DNA from: JBBIQZ01 sp037442065
GTDB taxonomy: Bacteria; Patescibacteriota; CPR2_A; CG2-30-33-46
Reading direction: 5' to 3'
DNA length: 29,357 bases
Assembly (NCBI GenBank): GCA_037442065.1
Contig: JBBIQZ010000007.1
Coordinates: 1-29,357, forward strand
Made by a program: the position numbers and the translations under genes. Shown here piece after piece: positions 1-7,759 of the stretch. Below the pieces are notes generated by a model. It was not told the DNA's origin, searched no databases, and saw nothing but the letters and a program-made list of their open reading frames with translations. The first letter of the stretch is position 1, and each line of letters starts with the position of its first letter.

Positions 1-9
1 TTTTAAGGC

Positions 10-36
10 AAAAAAAAAAGACCACTGAAGTGGTTA
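10..36 (-). terminator. Rho-independent terminator after the 91-aa membrane protein gene
   Basis: Read on the minus strand, a five-base-pair stem (ACCAC, loop TTCA, GTGGT; positions 34 to 21) is followed at once by C and a run of nine T (positions 19-11). It lies just downstream of the stop codon at 58-60, so it probably ends the glyS-side transcript. The stem is short but the T-run is strong. Confidence 0.75.
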
Positions 37-57
37 AGCTAAAAATGGTTGTTAAAT

Positions 58-333
58 TTATTCATCAAAAAGTAAAACGTCTAACGCAAGGAATGCAGGG
101 ACTAATACTAGTGCAATAACAATGATGAACCATTGTCGGGATGAAATACCCACAGCCAAAAGAAAAACTGCTAGAGAGCCATAAAGCCATCCTATTTCTT
201 TTATGGATTTCCAATACTTCTTTAATTTAGTCTTCGTTTCTATCTTTTTCTTAATCTTGTCTAGTTCTTCTTTATATTCCTCAAATACCTCATCTATATA
301 ATTTTCTGTTTTTTTTCTTCCTGAAGGATTCAC
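58..333 (-). CDS. Hypothetical small membrane protein, 91 aa
   Basis: I do not recognise a family. The first half (about residues 1-47) is charged and lysine/glutamate-rich, probably a cytoplasmic helix or short coiled coil. Two hydrophobic segments follow, around residues 48-63 and 67-89, ending close to the C-terminus, which predicts a two-pass membrane protein with a cytosolic N-terminal helix. The chosen start is GTG at 333; an AAGGGG element about a dozen bases upstream could serve as ribosome binding site. A terminator follows the stop. The gene lies 45 bp downstream of glyS on the same strand. Function unknown; the ORF is probably real because of its coherent domain layout and the terminator. 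Confidence 0.6.
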   Translation of the reverse strand: MNPSGRKKTENYIDEVFEEYKEELDKIKKKIETKTKLKKYWKSIKEIGWLYGSLAVFLLAVGISSRQWFIIVIALVLVPAFLALDVLLFDE

Positions 334-378
334 TCAGATCACGCCCCTTTTTTATTTGTTAAAAAACAAAAGAACAAG

Positions 379-1761
379 TTATTTTAGCTTGTCAGCCAAG
401 TAATTGTCAAGGTCCTTGATAGCGACTCGGTCTTGCTTCATGGTGTCGCGGTCGCGAACTGTAATGGCCTTGTCTTTTAAAGTATCGAAATCTACGGTTA
501 TACAAAATGGCGTACCGATTTCATCCTGACGTCTATATCTTTTGCCTATTGATTGAGTCTCGTCATAATCGCACATAAATTTTTCTTTTAATAAATCAAA
601 AACCTCTTTGGCTTTTGGCGATAATTCGGGATTTTTTGATAATGGCAAAACAGCCACTTTGTACGGCGCTAAATCTTTTGGTAAGCGCATTACTACCCTT
701 GTTTCCATCTCTCCTTTGGCAGATTTTACCTTCTCTTCATCATATGATGAAACCAAAATCGCCAAAAGACTTCTATCTACCCCAAAGGTTGGTTCAATAA
801 CATGAGGAATAAACTTTTTACCAGTTTCCGGATCCGTATAAGTTAAATCTTGCCCAGAATATTCTTGGTGTTTTTTTAAATCATAATCTGTTCTGTAAGC
901 TAGGCCCCAAAGTTCTTTTACGCCAAAAGGAAATTCAAGCTCTAGATCAACAGTCCTTAAAGAATAATGGGCTCTTTTTTCTTTTGAGATCTCGTGCTGA
1001 TGAATTTTGCTTTTTGGAATCCCAATGATTTCCGCAAATCTCATCATTTCTTGCATCCAATAATCAAACTTTTGCTCCCAATCTTTGGGATTTATAAAAT
1101 ATTCAAATTCGGCAATCTCAAACTCCCGAGTCCTAAAAGTATAATTTCCGGGAGTTATCTCATTTCTAAAAGACTTACCTATTTGAGCAACCCCTAAAGG
1201 AAGCCTTTTTCTTACAGAGGCTAAAACTTGTTTAAAATTCACAAACATTCCTTGTGCTGTTTCCGGCCTTAAATATGCAAGTGAGCTTTTATCTTCTAAA
1301 ACGCCTATATGTGTTTTAAAAAGACCGCTAAAATGGCGTGCATCCGTCCAATCCGATGCCTTGCAAAACTGACATTTAACTTTGTTTTCCTTAATTGTTT
1401 TATTAACAACATCTAGAGGCTTGCCTTCAACATCAATTCCGATAGCATCCTCAATTAAATGATCTGCCCTAAACCTATTTTTACATTTCTTACAATCAAC
1501 CAAAATATCGCCAAATTCACCAACGTGCCCGGAAGCTTCCCAAACCTTGGGATTCATAATGATGGCCGAATCTAAACCAACTATATCGGCATTTTCCTGA
1601 ACAAAATGCTTCCACCAAATTTTTTTAAAATTATTCTTTAATTCAACCCCTAAAGGACCGTAGTCCCAGGCATTAGCCATCCCACCATAAATTTCAGAAG
1701 ATGGATAAATAAATCCCCTTTGCTTAGCCAAAGATTCAATTTTTTGCATTGTAACTTTCAT
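379..1761 (-). CDS. glyS: Glycyl-tRNA synthetase, class II alpha2 type
   Basis: Charges tRNA-Gly with glycine in the cytosol. The product is the single-chain homodimeric form, not the separate alpha and beta chains of E. coli. Family landmarks are the N-terminal stretch RGFIYPSSEIYGG followed by WDYGPLG, the motif-2 region FRNEITP with FRTREFE, the segment GVDRSLLAIL near motif 3, and a C-terminal anticodon-binding domain beginning near PYKVAVLPLS. Two CxxC pairs (CKKC and CQFC) lie in the insertion between motifs 1 and 2 and may bind zinc. The reading frame stays open upstream to a TTG at 1911, but that extension is encoded by a palindromic repeat and has no homology I recognise. I therefore start at ATG 1761; ATG 1749 is equally possible, and neither has a clear Shine-Dalgarno. 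From ATG 1749 the protein is 456 aa, normal for the family. Confidence 0.93.
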   Translation of the reverse strand: MKVTMQKIESLAKQRGFIYPSSEIYGGMANAWDYGPLGVELKNNFKKIWWKHFVQENADIVGLDSAIIMNPKVWEASGHVGEFGDILVDCKKCKNRFRADHLIEDAIGIDVEGKPLDVVNKTIKENKVKCQFCKASDWTDARHFSGLFKTHIGVLEDKSSLAYLRPETAQGMFVNFKQVLASVRKRLPLGVAQIGKSFRNEITPGNYTFRTREFEIAEFEYFINPKDWEQKFDYWMQEMMRFAEIIGIPKSKIHQHEISKEKRAHYSLRTVDLELEFPFGVKELWGLAYRTDYDLKKHQEYSGQDLTYTDPETGKKFIPHVIEPTFGVDRSLLAILVSSYDEEKVKSAKGEMETRVVMRLPKDLAPYKVAVLPLSKNPELSPKAKEVFDLLKEKFMCDYDETQSIGKRYRRQDEIGTPFCITVDFDTLKDKAITVRDRDTMKQDRVAIKDLDNYLADKLK

Positions 1762-1781
1762 CTTTGATAAAAATTTTACTA

Positions 1782-1924
1782 TCAGAAATGTATTTTGGAA
1801 ACTTTCCGAGGCGGAGTTTGCTTGGTGTTTTCTGGTATTTTTTCTGACCAGAAAACAAACCCAGCCGAGGATTGAGTGAGTGAACCGCTGGAGCAAACGA
1901 GCCCTTTCCAAAATACATTTCTGA
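1782..1924. repeat. 143-bp palindromic element with 20-bp perfect terminal inverted repeats
   Basis: Positions 1782-1801 and 1905-1924 are perfect inverted repeats of 20 bp (TCAGAAATGTATTTTGGAAA). Inside lies a second perfect 10-bp inverted repeat, GTTTTCTGGT at 27-36 of the 1800s and its complement at 1847-1856, plus partial complementarity between the GGAGTTTGCT and AGCAAACGAG regions. The whole element can fold into one long hairpin. It sits between the 107-aa gene and glyS, in the leader of glyS. It resembles a MITE or REP-like element; I see no clear target-site duplication. A leader regulatory structure is the alternative. Confidence 0.8.
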
Positions 1925-1930
1925 ATCTAA

Positions 1931-2251
1931 CTAAAACTTAAAGATCTCTAAATCTTTCACTTGCTCTACAACCTCTTGGTCTATTCTACCTAAACTTAAA
2001 AGATATTCCAAATCCAAAACAAACCCCTTATGAACTTTTAAAAAAACTTCTCTGTCCTCTTCTTTTAATATTTTTAAAACCTCTAAGGATTCCAAGAACC
2101 AATCTTCTATCTCTTCGTCGGACATCAGTTCGCCCTCAGTATCCCCCGGATTTTCATTAATACGCGCTGGTGCCTCTTCTTTGTGATTTTGGTAATCTTT
2201 AAGCTTCCAGTTTAAACTGGCTTCACCTGTGTGTTTCTTAGGATTTTTCAT
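1931..2251 (-). CDS. Hypothetical acidic protein, about 106 aa
   Basis: No family recognised. The protein is small, soluble and acidic, without signal peptide or membrane segment. A low-complexity N-terminal part (about residues 1-40) precedes a helical, leucine- and glutamate-rich C-terminal part from about residue 45 (SDEEIEDWFLESLEVLK onward). The start chosen is ATG 2251, directly after a TAAGG element; a TTG one codon upstream is less likely. It begins six bases after the stop of the SpoIIM-like gene, so the two are probably co-transcribed and translationally coupled. It may work with that membrane protein, but only position suggests this. Confidence 0.6.
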   Translation of the reverse strand: MKNPKKHTGEASLNWKLKDYQNHKEEAPARINENPGDTEGELMSDEEIEDWFLESLEVLKILKEEDREVFLKVHKGFVLDLEYLLSLGRIDQEVVEQVKDLEIFKF

Positions 2252-2256
2252 CAACC

Positions 2257-2877
2257 TTATCTTACCAAGGTTTCTAAAATTTTCATATCCAAAACCTCAA
2301 CAGCCGCCGCCAAAGCCAACCCCAAAACTAAAAGTCCGAATATCCAAAAAGAGTTCTTTAAATTTAAAACAAATATAGAAAAACGCTTGCCTTTTGCCTT
2401 GGGTAAAAAATATTCCAAGCCCAATTTCATCCCCCAAGCCGCAGCAATCATTAAAAGAGAAAGTTCTATTACACCGTGGGGTAGAATTAATAGTAAAACA
2501 ACTATTCTGGTAAAAACCGGTAAATTAGCAAAAGAAACAAAGAAAAGGAAAAATCCCAAAATTAAACCGTTAACTAAAAGCCCAATAAAAGAAAAAAGAC
2601 CTAAAATTAATCCGCCCAAAAGCATTATGATCATAGAGGTTAAATTATTTTGATAGATCAAAAACCATTTTTGGATTAAGTCCAATGTCTGCGCTTTGGC
2701 TGAAAGGCTAACAATTTCCGAAAGCGATTTGGAAATTATAAAAAATGTCGGCAATACCCTAAAGAAGAAAGTGGCGGCCCCCAAAAATCCAGCTATAAGA
2801 AAAATAAAAAACGAGGCTTTAATCCAGCCCTTACTTTCTTTTAAAAGTACCCAAACCCTTTTGCTTAATTTTTTCAT
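2257..2877 (-). CDS. SpoIIM-family (DUF95) integral membrane protein
   Basis: The 206-aa protein begins with a basic, amphipathic N-terminus and has several hydrophobic segments, roughly at residues 19-40, 80-125 (two helices), 130-150 and 170-195. The segment ILPHGVIELSLLMIAAAWG matches the signature of the stage II sporulation protein M / DUF95 family, in which a proline-histidine-glycine-glutamate cluster lies in the membrane. In Bacillus SpoIIM belongs to a peptidoglycan-degrading engulfment complex. Here no sporulation genes are visible, so a role in envelope remodelling or membrane transport is only a guess. An extended -10 promoter (2920-2928) lies just upstream, and the 107-aa hypothetical follows as an operon partner. 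Confidence 0.75.
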   Translation of the reverse strand: MKKLSKRVWVLLKESKGWIKASFFIFLIAGFLGAATFFFRVLPTFFIISKSLSEIVSLSAKAQTLDLIQKWFLIYQNNLTSMIIMLLGGLILGLFSFIGLLVNGLILGFFLFFVSFANLPVFTRIVVLLLILPHGVIELSLLMIAAAWGMKLGLEYFLPKAKGKRFSIFVLNLKNSFWIFGLLVLGLALAAAVEVLDMKILETLVR

Positions 2878-2919
2878 ATATTATAATTTAAATTTTTCTC
2901 GCTTGTTTTACTATGGAAA

Positions 2920-2928
2920 ATTATAGCA
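2920..2928 (-). promoter_or_regulatory. Extended -10 promoter upstream of the SpoIIM-like gene
   Basis: On the minus strand the sequence reads TGCTATAAT, a consensus -10 with the TGn extension. No good -35 is present at 17-18 bp, as expected for extended -10 promoters. It lies in the gap between the end of recO and the SpoIIM-like start, leaving a leader of roughly 35 nt. Confidence 0.55.
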
Positions 2929-2936
2929 AATATGCT

Positions 2937-3695
2937 CTAAAATGCGGTTTTTCCTAAGAATTTTAGAGAGTTTAACCTCCCTTCGTTTATGAAACTGAAG
3001 AAATCGGAAGCAATATTTAAAGCCTCTTCTTTTAAGTTTTTATTTATTTTTGAATCTAAAATCTTTAAACGTTCATCTAAGTTGCTGTGCTCTAATACCA
3101 AAAAGACCTTAAAAATTTTTATTAAATTTAAAGAGACTCTCTTGTAAAAACGCTTATCCTTACAATCTTTACATACAATTCCTCCCCAGTAAAAACTAAA
3201 GTACGCTTCTTTTAAGTCTTTGGTTTTGCATTTCAGGCAAAAATCCAAATGCGGCGCATAGCCTAATGATTTAAGAAAACTTATAAAGAAGAAAGGAACA
3301 ACAAACTCGGGATTCTCAAAAAAACTTTTAGAGGAAAAAATTTTAACAAGTAAATTAAAAACTTGTCCGCTTGCCTGTTTTTCTAAAGTTAAAGAATCCA
3401 CCGCTTCGCAAATCAAATTAAAATAAGAAACCAACCTTAAGTCGTTCTTTAGTTCATAAAAACTTTTTTCTATCTGACTGGATGTTAAAATCTCAAAAGA
3501 TCTGCCTGAAACAGCTGAAAATTTTATTAAAGATAAGGGCTCTATATGACCTAAAAATCTGCTTTTTATTCTTGAAGAACCCTTAGCCAAGATTTTAATC
3601 TTGCCATTATTTTTAGAAAAAACCGTAATTAAATTGGAAGCCTCGCCGAATTTGACCCTTTTTAAAATTATCGCCTGATCTTTATAGCGCCTCAT
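2937..3695 (-). CDS. recO: DNA repair protein RecO
   Basis: RecO acts with RecR (and RecF) to load RecA onto SSB-coated single-stranded DNA during recombinational repair. The 252-aa protein has the N-terminal OB-fold: it starts RRYKDQAIILKRVKFGEASNLITVFSKNNGK, typical of the family. A helical C-terminal domain follows with a four-cysteine zinc site (C153, C156, C175, C178; CLKC and CKDC). Its ATG overlaps the TGA of the upstream glmU-like gene (ATGA junction), so translation is coupled. The length is close to the usual 230-260 aa. Confidence 0.9.
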   Translation of the reverse strand: MRRYKDQAIILKRVKFGEASNLITVFSKNNGKIKILAKGSSRIKSRFLGHIEPLSLIKFSAVSGRSFEILTSSQIEKSFYELKNDLRLVSYFNLICEAVDSLTLEKQASGQVFNLLVKIFSSKSFFENPEFVVPFFFISFLKSLGYAPHLDFCLKCKTKDLKEAYFSFYWGGIVCKDCKDKRFYKRVSLNLIKIFKVFLVLEHSNLDERLKILDSKINKNLKEEALNIASDFFSFINEGRLNSLKFLGKTAF

Positions 3696-4435
3696 GACAA
3701 TGTTTTATAGGCCTTATGAGCTTCTTCTAAATGCTTTTGAGTATTTATACCAATAGCTTCTTTGTTATTTTTTACCTTCAAGGCCAAGACTCTCTCGCCT
3801 TCCTTTACGGCAATGCTTATTAAATCGGTAAGATAATACTCGTTGTGCGGACTTAATTTAACTTTATTGATATTTTTCCAAAGCCAATCATTTTTAAAAC
3901 AATAACAACCGGCATTTATCTCTTTTACTTTTTTTTCTAAGGTAGAGGCTTCTTTCTCTTCGACAATTTTTAAAACGTGGTTATTTTTATCTTTAATAAT
4001 TCGCCCCAAACCAGAGGGGTCTGAAACTGCAGCAGTGACAATAGAAACTGTAGCCTCTTTTAAAATGCATTGGTTAACTAAAGTAGAAATAGTTTTTTCC
4101 TTAAAAAGCGGATTGTCTCCATTTAAGACAACAACATATTCCGTGTCTTTAGGAATAAGATCTTTAGCCATTAAAACCGCATTGGCCGTCCCTAATTGTT
4201 TGTCTTGAACGGCATATTTAAAACCATTTCCAACAGCCTCTCTTACAAGAAAACCTTTGTATCCTACGACTAAAATAATATCCTCTATACCTGATTTTTT
4301 AAGAGATTCTATGCAATGAAAAATTAATGGCCGACCATTAAGTAAATGCAAAACTTTGGGAATATCCGAAGGACTGCCATTATTTAACCTAGTTCCTTTA
4401 CCGGCGGCTAAAATTACTCCTACTGTATTTTTCAT
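3692..4435 (-). CDS. GlmU-type nucleotidyltransferase (uridylyltransferase domain only)
   Basis: A 247-aa sugar-1-phosphate nucleotidyltransferase. Diagnostic motifs in order: LAAGKGTRL (9-17, nucleotide binding), K27 before VLH, LGTANAV (81-87), the metal-binding GD pair (G106-D107), GLGRI (142-146), EEKEA (159-163), EINAGCY (172-178) and NEYYLTD (198-204). This order matches the N-terminal domain of GlmU, which makes UDP-GlcNAc from GlcNAc-1-P and UTP for peptidoglycan and other glycans. The C-terminal left-handed beta-helix acetyltransferase domain is absent, so GlcN-1-P acetylation would have to be done elsewhere. Substrate specificity is inferred. It is transcribed with recO from the promoter at 4459-4488. 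Confidence 0.82.
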   Translation of the reverse strand: MKNTVGVILAAGKGTRLNNGSPSDIPKVLHLLNGRPLIFHCIESLKKSGIEDIILVVGYKGFLVREAVGNGFKYAVQDKQLGTANAVLMAKDLIPKDTEYVVVLNGDNPLFKEKTISTLVNQCILKEATVSIVTAAVSDPSGLGRIIKDKNNHVLKIVEEKEASTLEKKVKEINAGCYCFKNDWLWKNINKVKLSPHNEYYLTDLISIAVKEGERVLALKVKNNKEAIGINTQKHLEEAHKAYKTLS

Positions 4436-4458
4436 TGTCTTCTTTCTTAATTATAGAA

Positions 4459-4488
4459 AGTATAACATAAGTAAAACTTAAAGTTCAA
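4459..4488 (-). promoter_or_regulatory. Sigma-70-type promoter for the glmU-like/recO unit
   Basis: Minus-strand -35 TTGAAC (4488-4483), an 18-bp spacer, and -10 TATACT (4464-4459) preceded by TGT (extended -10). It lies between the lon stop and the glmU-like start, with a leader of about 20 nt containing AAGAAAGAAGA before the ATG. Confidence 0.6.
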
Positions 4489-4518
4489 AAAATACTTTGG
4501 AATTTTATTATGCTCTTT

Positions 4519-6819
4519 TTAAGTTAATGCCGCCTTTAAAACCTCATCCATATTTGAAACTAAAAATATATTTAGACTATGTCTAGTCTTTAGCGGAATA
4601 TCCTCTAAATCCGATTCGTTTTCCTTAGGTAAAATAACTGTTTTAATGCCAGCCCTGGAAGCGGCCAGCACTTTTTCTTTAATTCCTCCTACCCTTAGAA
4701 CGGTTCCCTTTAAAGTTATCTCTCCGGTCATAGCTATATCTTTTCTTATTGGCTTACTTGTTACCTCCGAATAAAGAGAGGCAGCAATGGCAGTTCCGGC
4801 CGAAGGCCCGTCCTTTGACACTGCTCCAGCAGGAACATGAATATGAATATCCTGATTCTTAAAGGATAAGCTTTTGTCTTTCTCTAATTTAGAACGAACA
4901 TATGTTAAAGAAGCCTGGGCTGATTCCTTCATTACATTTCCCAGCTGACCAGTAAGAATTAAAGAGCCTTTCCCTGGAACCACAGCTGACTCCACCTGCA
5001 GTACTTCCCCTCCTGCAGGAGTAACCGCTAAAGCATAACTAGAGCCAGTTAAGCTCTTTTTCCCGATAACCAAGGGCAAGTATTTTGCTGAACCTAAAAA
5101 TTCTTTTATTTTGGAATAAGATATAAATTCGAGAGTTTTTTCGCCTTCGGAAATTTTGCGTGTTAGCTTTCTTAAAACAGAAGCAATAGTTCTTTCTAAT
5201 TCTCTTACTCCGGCTTCTTTGGTATATTCGGAAATCATCTTCGAAATAGCATCATCTTTAAATTTTATATTAAATTGTAAAAGCCCGTTTATTTTCAGCT
5301 GTTTGGGGATTAAAAATTGTTTGGCGATATGGAATTTTTCTTCCTCGGTATAGCCCGGGAAAGGAATTACCTCCATCCTATCTCTTAAAGCTGGCGGGAT
5401 AGTATCTAAGATATTAGCCGTTGTGATAAAAAAACAATCCGACAAATCAAAAGGCGCTTCCAAATAATGGTCGGAAAACTGGAAATTTTGTTCGGGATCT
5501 AAAGCTTCCAAAAGGGCAGCCGAGGGATCACCTCTAAAATCCAAGCCAACCTTATCAATTTCATCAAGCATAAAAACAGGATTTCTTGTCCCAATGTTTT
5601 TTATGCCTTGAATAATCCTCCCTGGCAAAGCGCCAACATAAGTTCTTCTGTGCCCTCTTATTTCTGCCTCGTCTCGTATTCCACCCAAGGACATTCGGGT
5701 AAATTTACGGCTGGTTGCTTTTGCAATTGATTGTCCGATAGAGGTTTTCCCCGTCCCCGGCGGCCCAACAAATAATAAAATAGGTCCCTTAACTTTGCCG
5801 GTAATTTTTTGAACCGCTAAATACTCAATTACCCTCTCTTTAATTTTTGTAAGACCATAATGATCTTCATCTAGAATCTTTTGGGCTTTTTTGATATCAA
5901 CTTCTGTTTTGGATTTTACAGACCATGGTAAAGCAACGAGCCAGTCTAAGTAAGTTTTTATAAAACCTACTTCTGGTGAGAAAGAAGGAATTATCTTTAA
6001 TCTTGCAAGTTCTTTTTTGGCCTTATTTTCAACATCTTTTGGCATACCTGCTTTAACAATTTTTTCTTCTAGTTCCCCAAATTCACTGCCCTCTCTTCCT
6101 CCTAATTCTTTCTGAATTGTCTTAAGTTGTTCTCTTAAAAATACTTCCTTTTGCATTTTATTTAATTCTTCGTGAGTCTTTGAAGTAAGCTTTTCTTCCA
6201 ACTTTAGCAAAGAAAGATTATGATCTAATATTTTTAGGGATTTCTCTAACCTTTTTTCGGTATCCTCTTCCTCTAAGATTTCTTGCTTTTCTTCAGTTTT
6301 TGCCTCCATGTAAGGAATGATTAAATCAATTAATTTATTAGTGTCGTTGGTTGATAAAACGCTTATCAAAATCTCAACCGGAAATGTTTTGCCTCGGTCT
6401 ATTAAGTTTCTGAATTTCTTTGTAAAATTGCTTCTTAAGGCAATAATTTCTTCTTCGTTTTTTATTAAATCTCTTACTTTTTCGGCCGAAACTTTAATAA
6501 AAGGCTTTTTTTGAGAAACTCCAGAAACCTTTGTTCTGTATAGACCTTCAACTAAAAGCTTTACATCACCATTAGTTCTTAAAAATTGCCTTATTACCCC
6601 GATAGTTCCGGTTTTAAATAAATCTTTTGTATCCGGCTCAGAAATATTTGTCTTGTTTAATAAAAATAAAATTAACTTATCTTTTTGATAGGCTGCCTCG
6701 GCCGCCAATTTTGCCTGCCGAGTGGTTGTTGCAATTCCAATAACCATTCCTGGAAAAACTGTTACATCTTTAAGGGGAATAACAGGAATTTTGTAAATTG
6801 CTGTTTTTGCTTTTACCAT
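4519..6819 (-). CDS. lon: ATP-dependent protease Lon (LonA type)
   Basis: Cytosolic ATP-dependent serine protease that degrades misfolded and regulatory proteins. The 766-aa protein has the full LonA layout: an N-terminal LON substrate-binding domain (from about residue 10, IPVIPLKDVTVFPGM), a long helical coiled region around 185-260, an AAA+ module with Walker A GPPGTGKT near residue 351 and Walker B FMLDEIDK, and a C-terminal S16 protease domain. The catalytic Ser is residue 673 in DGPSAG, and the catalytic Lys is in the GGIKEK segment about 43 residues later. Both dyad residues are present and the length is normal. A small AT hairpin lies in the leader at 6837-6854; no CIRCE element is visible. 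Confidence 0.97.
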   Translation of the reverse strand: MVKAKTAIYKIPVIPLKDVTVFPGMVIGIATTTRQAKLAAEAAYQKDKLILFLLNKTNISEPDTKDLFKTGTIGVIRQFLRTNGDVKLLVEGLYRTKVSGVSQKKPFIKVSAEKVRDLIKNEEEIIALRSNFTKKFRNLIDRGKTFPVEILISVLSTNDTNKLIDLIIPYMEAKTEEKQEILEEEDTEKRLEKSLKILDHNLSLLKLEEKLTSKTHEELNKMQKEVFLREQLKTIQKELGGREGSEFGELEEKIVKAGMPKDVENKAKKELARLKIIPSFSPEVGFIKTYLDWLVALPWSVKSKTEVDIKKAQKILDEDHYGLTKIKERVIEYLAVQKITGKVKGPILLFVGPPGTGKTSIGQSIAKATSRKFTRMSLGGIRDEAEIRGHRRTYVGALPGRIIQGIKNIGTRNPVFMLDEIDKVGLDFRGDPSAALLEALDPEQNFQFSDHYLEAPFDLSDCFFITTANILDTIPPALRDRMEVIPFPGYTEEEKFHIAKQFLIPKQLKINGLLQFNIKFKDDAISKMISEYTKEAGVRELERTIASVLRKLTRKISEGEKTLEFISYSKIKEFLGSAKYLPLVIGKKSLTGSSYALAVTPAGGEVLQVESAVVPGKGSLILTGQLGNVMKESAQASLTYVRSKLEKDKSLSFKNQDIHIHVPAGAVSKDGPSAGTAIAASLYSEVTSKPIRKDIAMTGEITLKGTVLRVGGIKEKVLAASRAGIKTVILPKENESDLEDIPLKTRHSLNIFLVSNMDEVLKAALT

Positions 6820-7195
6820 ACAAATTTAAACATAAAAAAATCTTAAAAGATTTTCATTAGTGAATTATTTAAAAAATGCCTTACAAAATATTAATGATGA
6901 TATAAAAGTAAAATTTCTAAAAAAGATAAAAGAAATCCTAAAAAAATAAAAAACCTAACAAACCACAAGTCAAATCCCCCCTTTTTTTGTATCTAGGATA
7001 AGGGTATTTTTAAAGTTTTTCTTTATAAAAAACCATAGGGAAAATTGTTAAAATCTATAAAGATTTTTTAAAAATAAAAAAGATAAAATATAAAAAGGGT
7101 CGTTTAAAAAAATCAATAAGCCCACTCAAACTTTCGGTTTCTGGCGGGTCTTCGCCTCGAAAAGGAATGAATATTTCGAGGCCCTAAGAGGTAAA
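6820..7195. other. AT-rich intergenic region between divergent lon and the DUF1540 gene
   Basis: About 375 bp separate the lon start (minus) from the DUF1540 start (plus). It is very AT-rich, with long A- and T-runs. Two inverted repeats stand out: 6837-6854 (AAAATCTT, AA, AAGATTTT), which on the minus strand is followed by T residues just before lon, and 7153-7179 (see separate entry). The region must hold both promoters, but in this composition I cannot pick one -10/-35 pair with confidence. A 29-codon lysine-rich ORF (GTG 6860 to TAA 6949, plus) is probably chance. Confidence 0.5.
7153..7179 (+). promoter_or_regulatory. Stem-loop in the leader of the DUF1540 gene
   Basis: CCTCGAAA and its complement TTTCGAGG form a perfect 8-bp stem around an 11-base loop, about 16 bases before the ATG of the DUF1540 gene and just before its AAGAGGT ribosome binding site. 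The surrounding 7130-7190 stretch is more GC-rich than the rest of the spacer, suggesting a transcribed structured leader. Function unknown. Confidence 0.5.
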
Positions 7196-7435
7196 ATGAC
7201 AGACGTAAGATGCAGCGTTTCAAATTGCGCTTATTGGGCTAAAGGCAGTATCTGCACAGCCAGAGATATTTTAATTTCTGCCGGTCCTCCAGAAACGCAA
7301 TCAGAAACAATAAAACACGCTCACGAAGCAGAAGTCCAGAAAACACCGACTGACTCCGATGTTTATACCCATTGCCATACTTTTGAAAAGTCTTTTGAGG
7401 AAGAAAAACCGACTTTTAGATATCGAGGGCAGTAA
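7196..7435 (+). CDS. DUF1540 domain small cysteine protein, 79 aa
   Basis: The N-terminus (V4 R5 C6 S7 V8 S9 N10 C11 A12 Y13 W14, then C20 and A22) matches the DUF1540 pattern of a conserved Cys, an NC.YW motif and a further Cys, probably a small metal-binding fold. C60 and H61 could complete a site. The family is found in many Gram-positive bacteria and has no established function. The protein has no signal peptide or membrane segment. ATG 7196 is preceded at good spacing by AAGAGGT. It is one of only two plus-strand genes I accept in the window, convergent with the 85-aa membrane protein gene and sharing a terminator with it. Confidence 0.8.
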   Translation: MTDVRCSVSNCAYWAKGSICTARDILISAGPPETQSETIKHAHEAEVQKTPTDSDVYTHCHTFEKSFEEEKPTFRYRGQ

Positions 7436-7455
7436 ATTTAAGGTTTAAAAATAAA

Positions 7456-7485
7456 AGCCGCTGCGCTTTTAAAAGCGCAGCGGCT
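7456..7485. terminator. Bidirectional Rho-independent terminator
   Basis: A perfect 30-bp palindrome: AGCCGCTGCGCTTTT (7456-7470) directly followed by its complement (7471-7485). It lies between the convergent DUF1540 (plus) and 85-aa (minus) genes. On the minus strand it runs into TTTTATTTTT, a proper U-tract; on the plus strand the T-run inside the stem end is weaker, but the hairpin can serve both directions. Confidence 0.88.
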
Positions 7486-7501
7486 CTCTTAAAATTTACA
7501 A

Positions 7502-7759
7502 TTATATTCCGTTTAAATCGTTACCAACGCTTGAAAGGCTTTGCTCAATGCTATCTATATCCGATAAATCAAAATCATTTAAGGCCTCAACATCACCGCT
7601 TAAGGCTGCGATATCTTTTTCAGCCTTACTTTCTTTTACAACCGAAGCAACCGGCTGGCTGTAACTGTAGCCAGTGGTTTTAAGATAGAAATAAACACCA
7701 ACATTTGTGATTAAAACCAATAGAACTATCGCAATTAAAGCTATCAAAATCTTCTTCAT
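7502..7759 (-). CDS. Small single-pass membrane protein, 85 aa, unknown
   Basis: Unrecognised. It begins with a lysine pair and one strongly hydrophobic helix (about residues 4-26, ending YFYL), then a short acidic, serine-rich tail (about 27-85). This could be an N-terminal membrane anchor or an uncleaved signal with the tail outside. The start is secure: AGGAGG lies six bases before ATG 7759. The ATG directly follows the stop codon of the upstream coiled-coil gene, so translation is coupled and the pair probably forms one functional unit. The terminator at 7456-7485 ends the operon. Function unknown. Confidence 0.7.
   Translation of the reverse strand: MKKILIALIAIVLLVLITNVGVYFYLKTTGYSYSQPVASVVKESKAEKDIAALSGDVEALNDFDLSDIDSIEQSLSSVGNDLNGI

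Noticed and set aside
1762..1911. N-terminal extension of glycyl-tRNA synthetase from TTG 1911.
   Set aside because: The extension is encoded by the palindromic element, has no resemblance to the family, and the conserved N-terminus starts at 1749-1761.
1782..1924. T-box riboswitch upstream of glyS.
   Set aside because: No T-box bulge sequence or specifier-loop layout could be recognised; the element is a simple palindrome.
6860..6949. 29-codon plus-strand ORF in the lon upstream region.
   Set aside because: Lysine- and asparagine-rich as expected by chance in A-rich DNA; no ribosome binding site.
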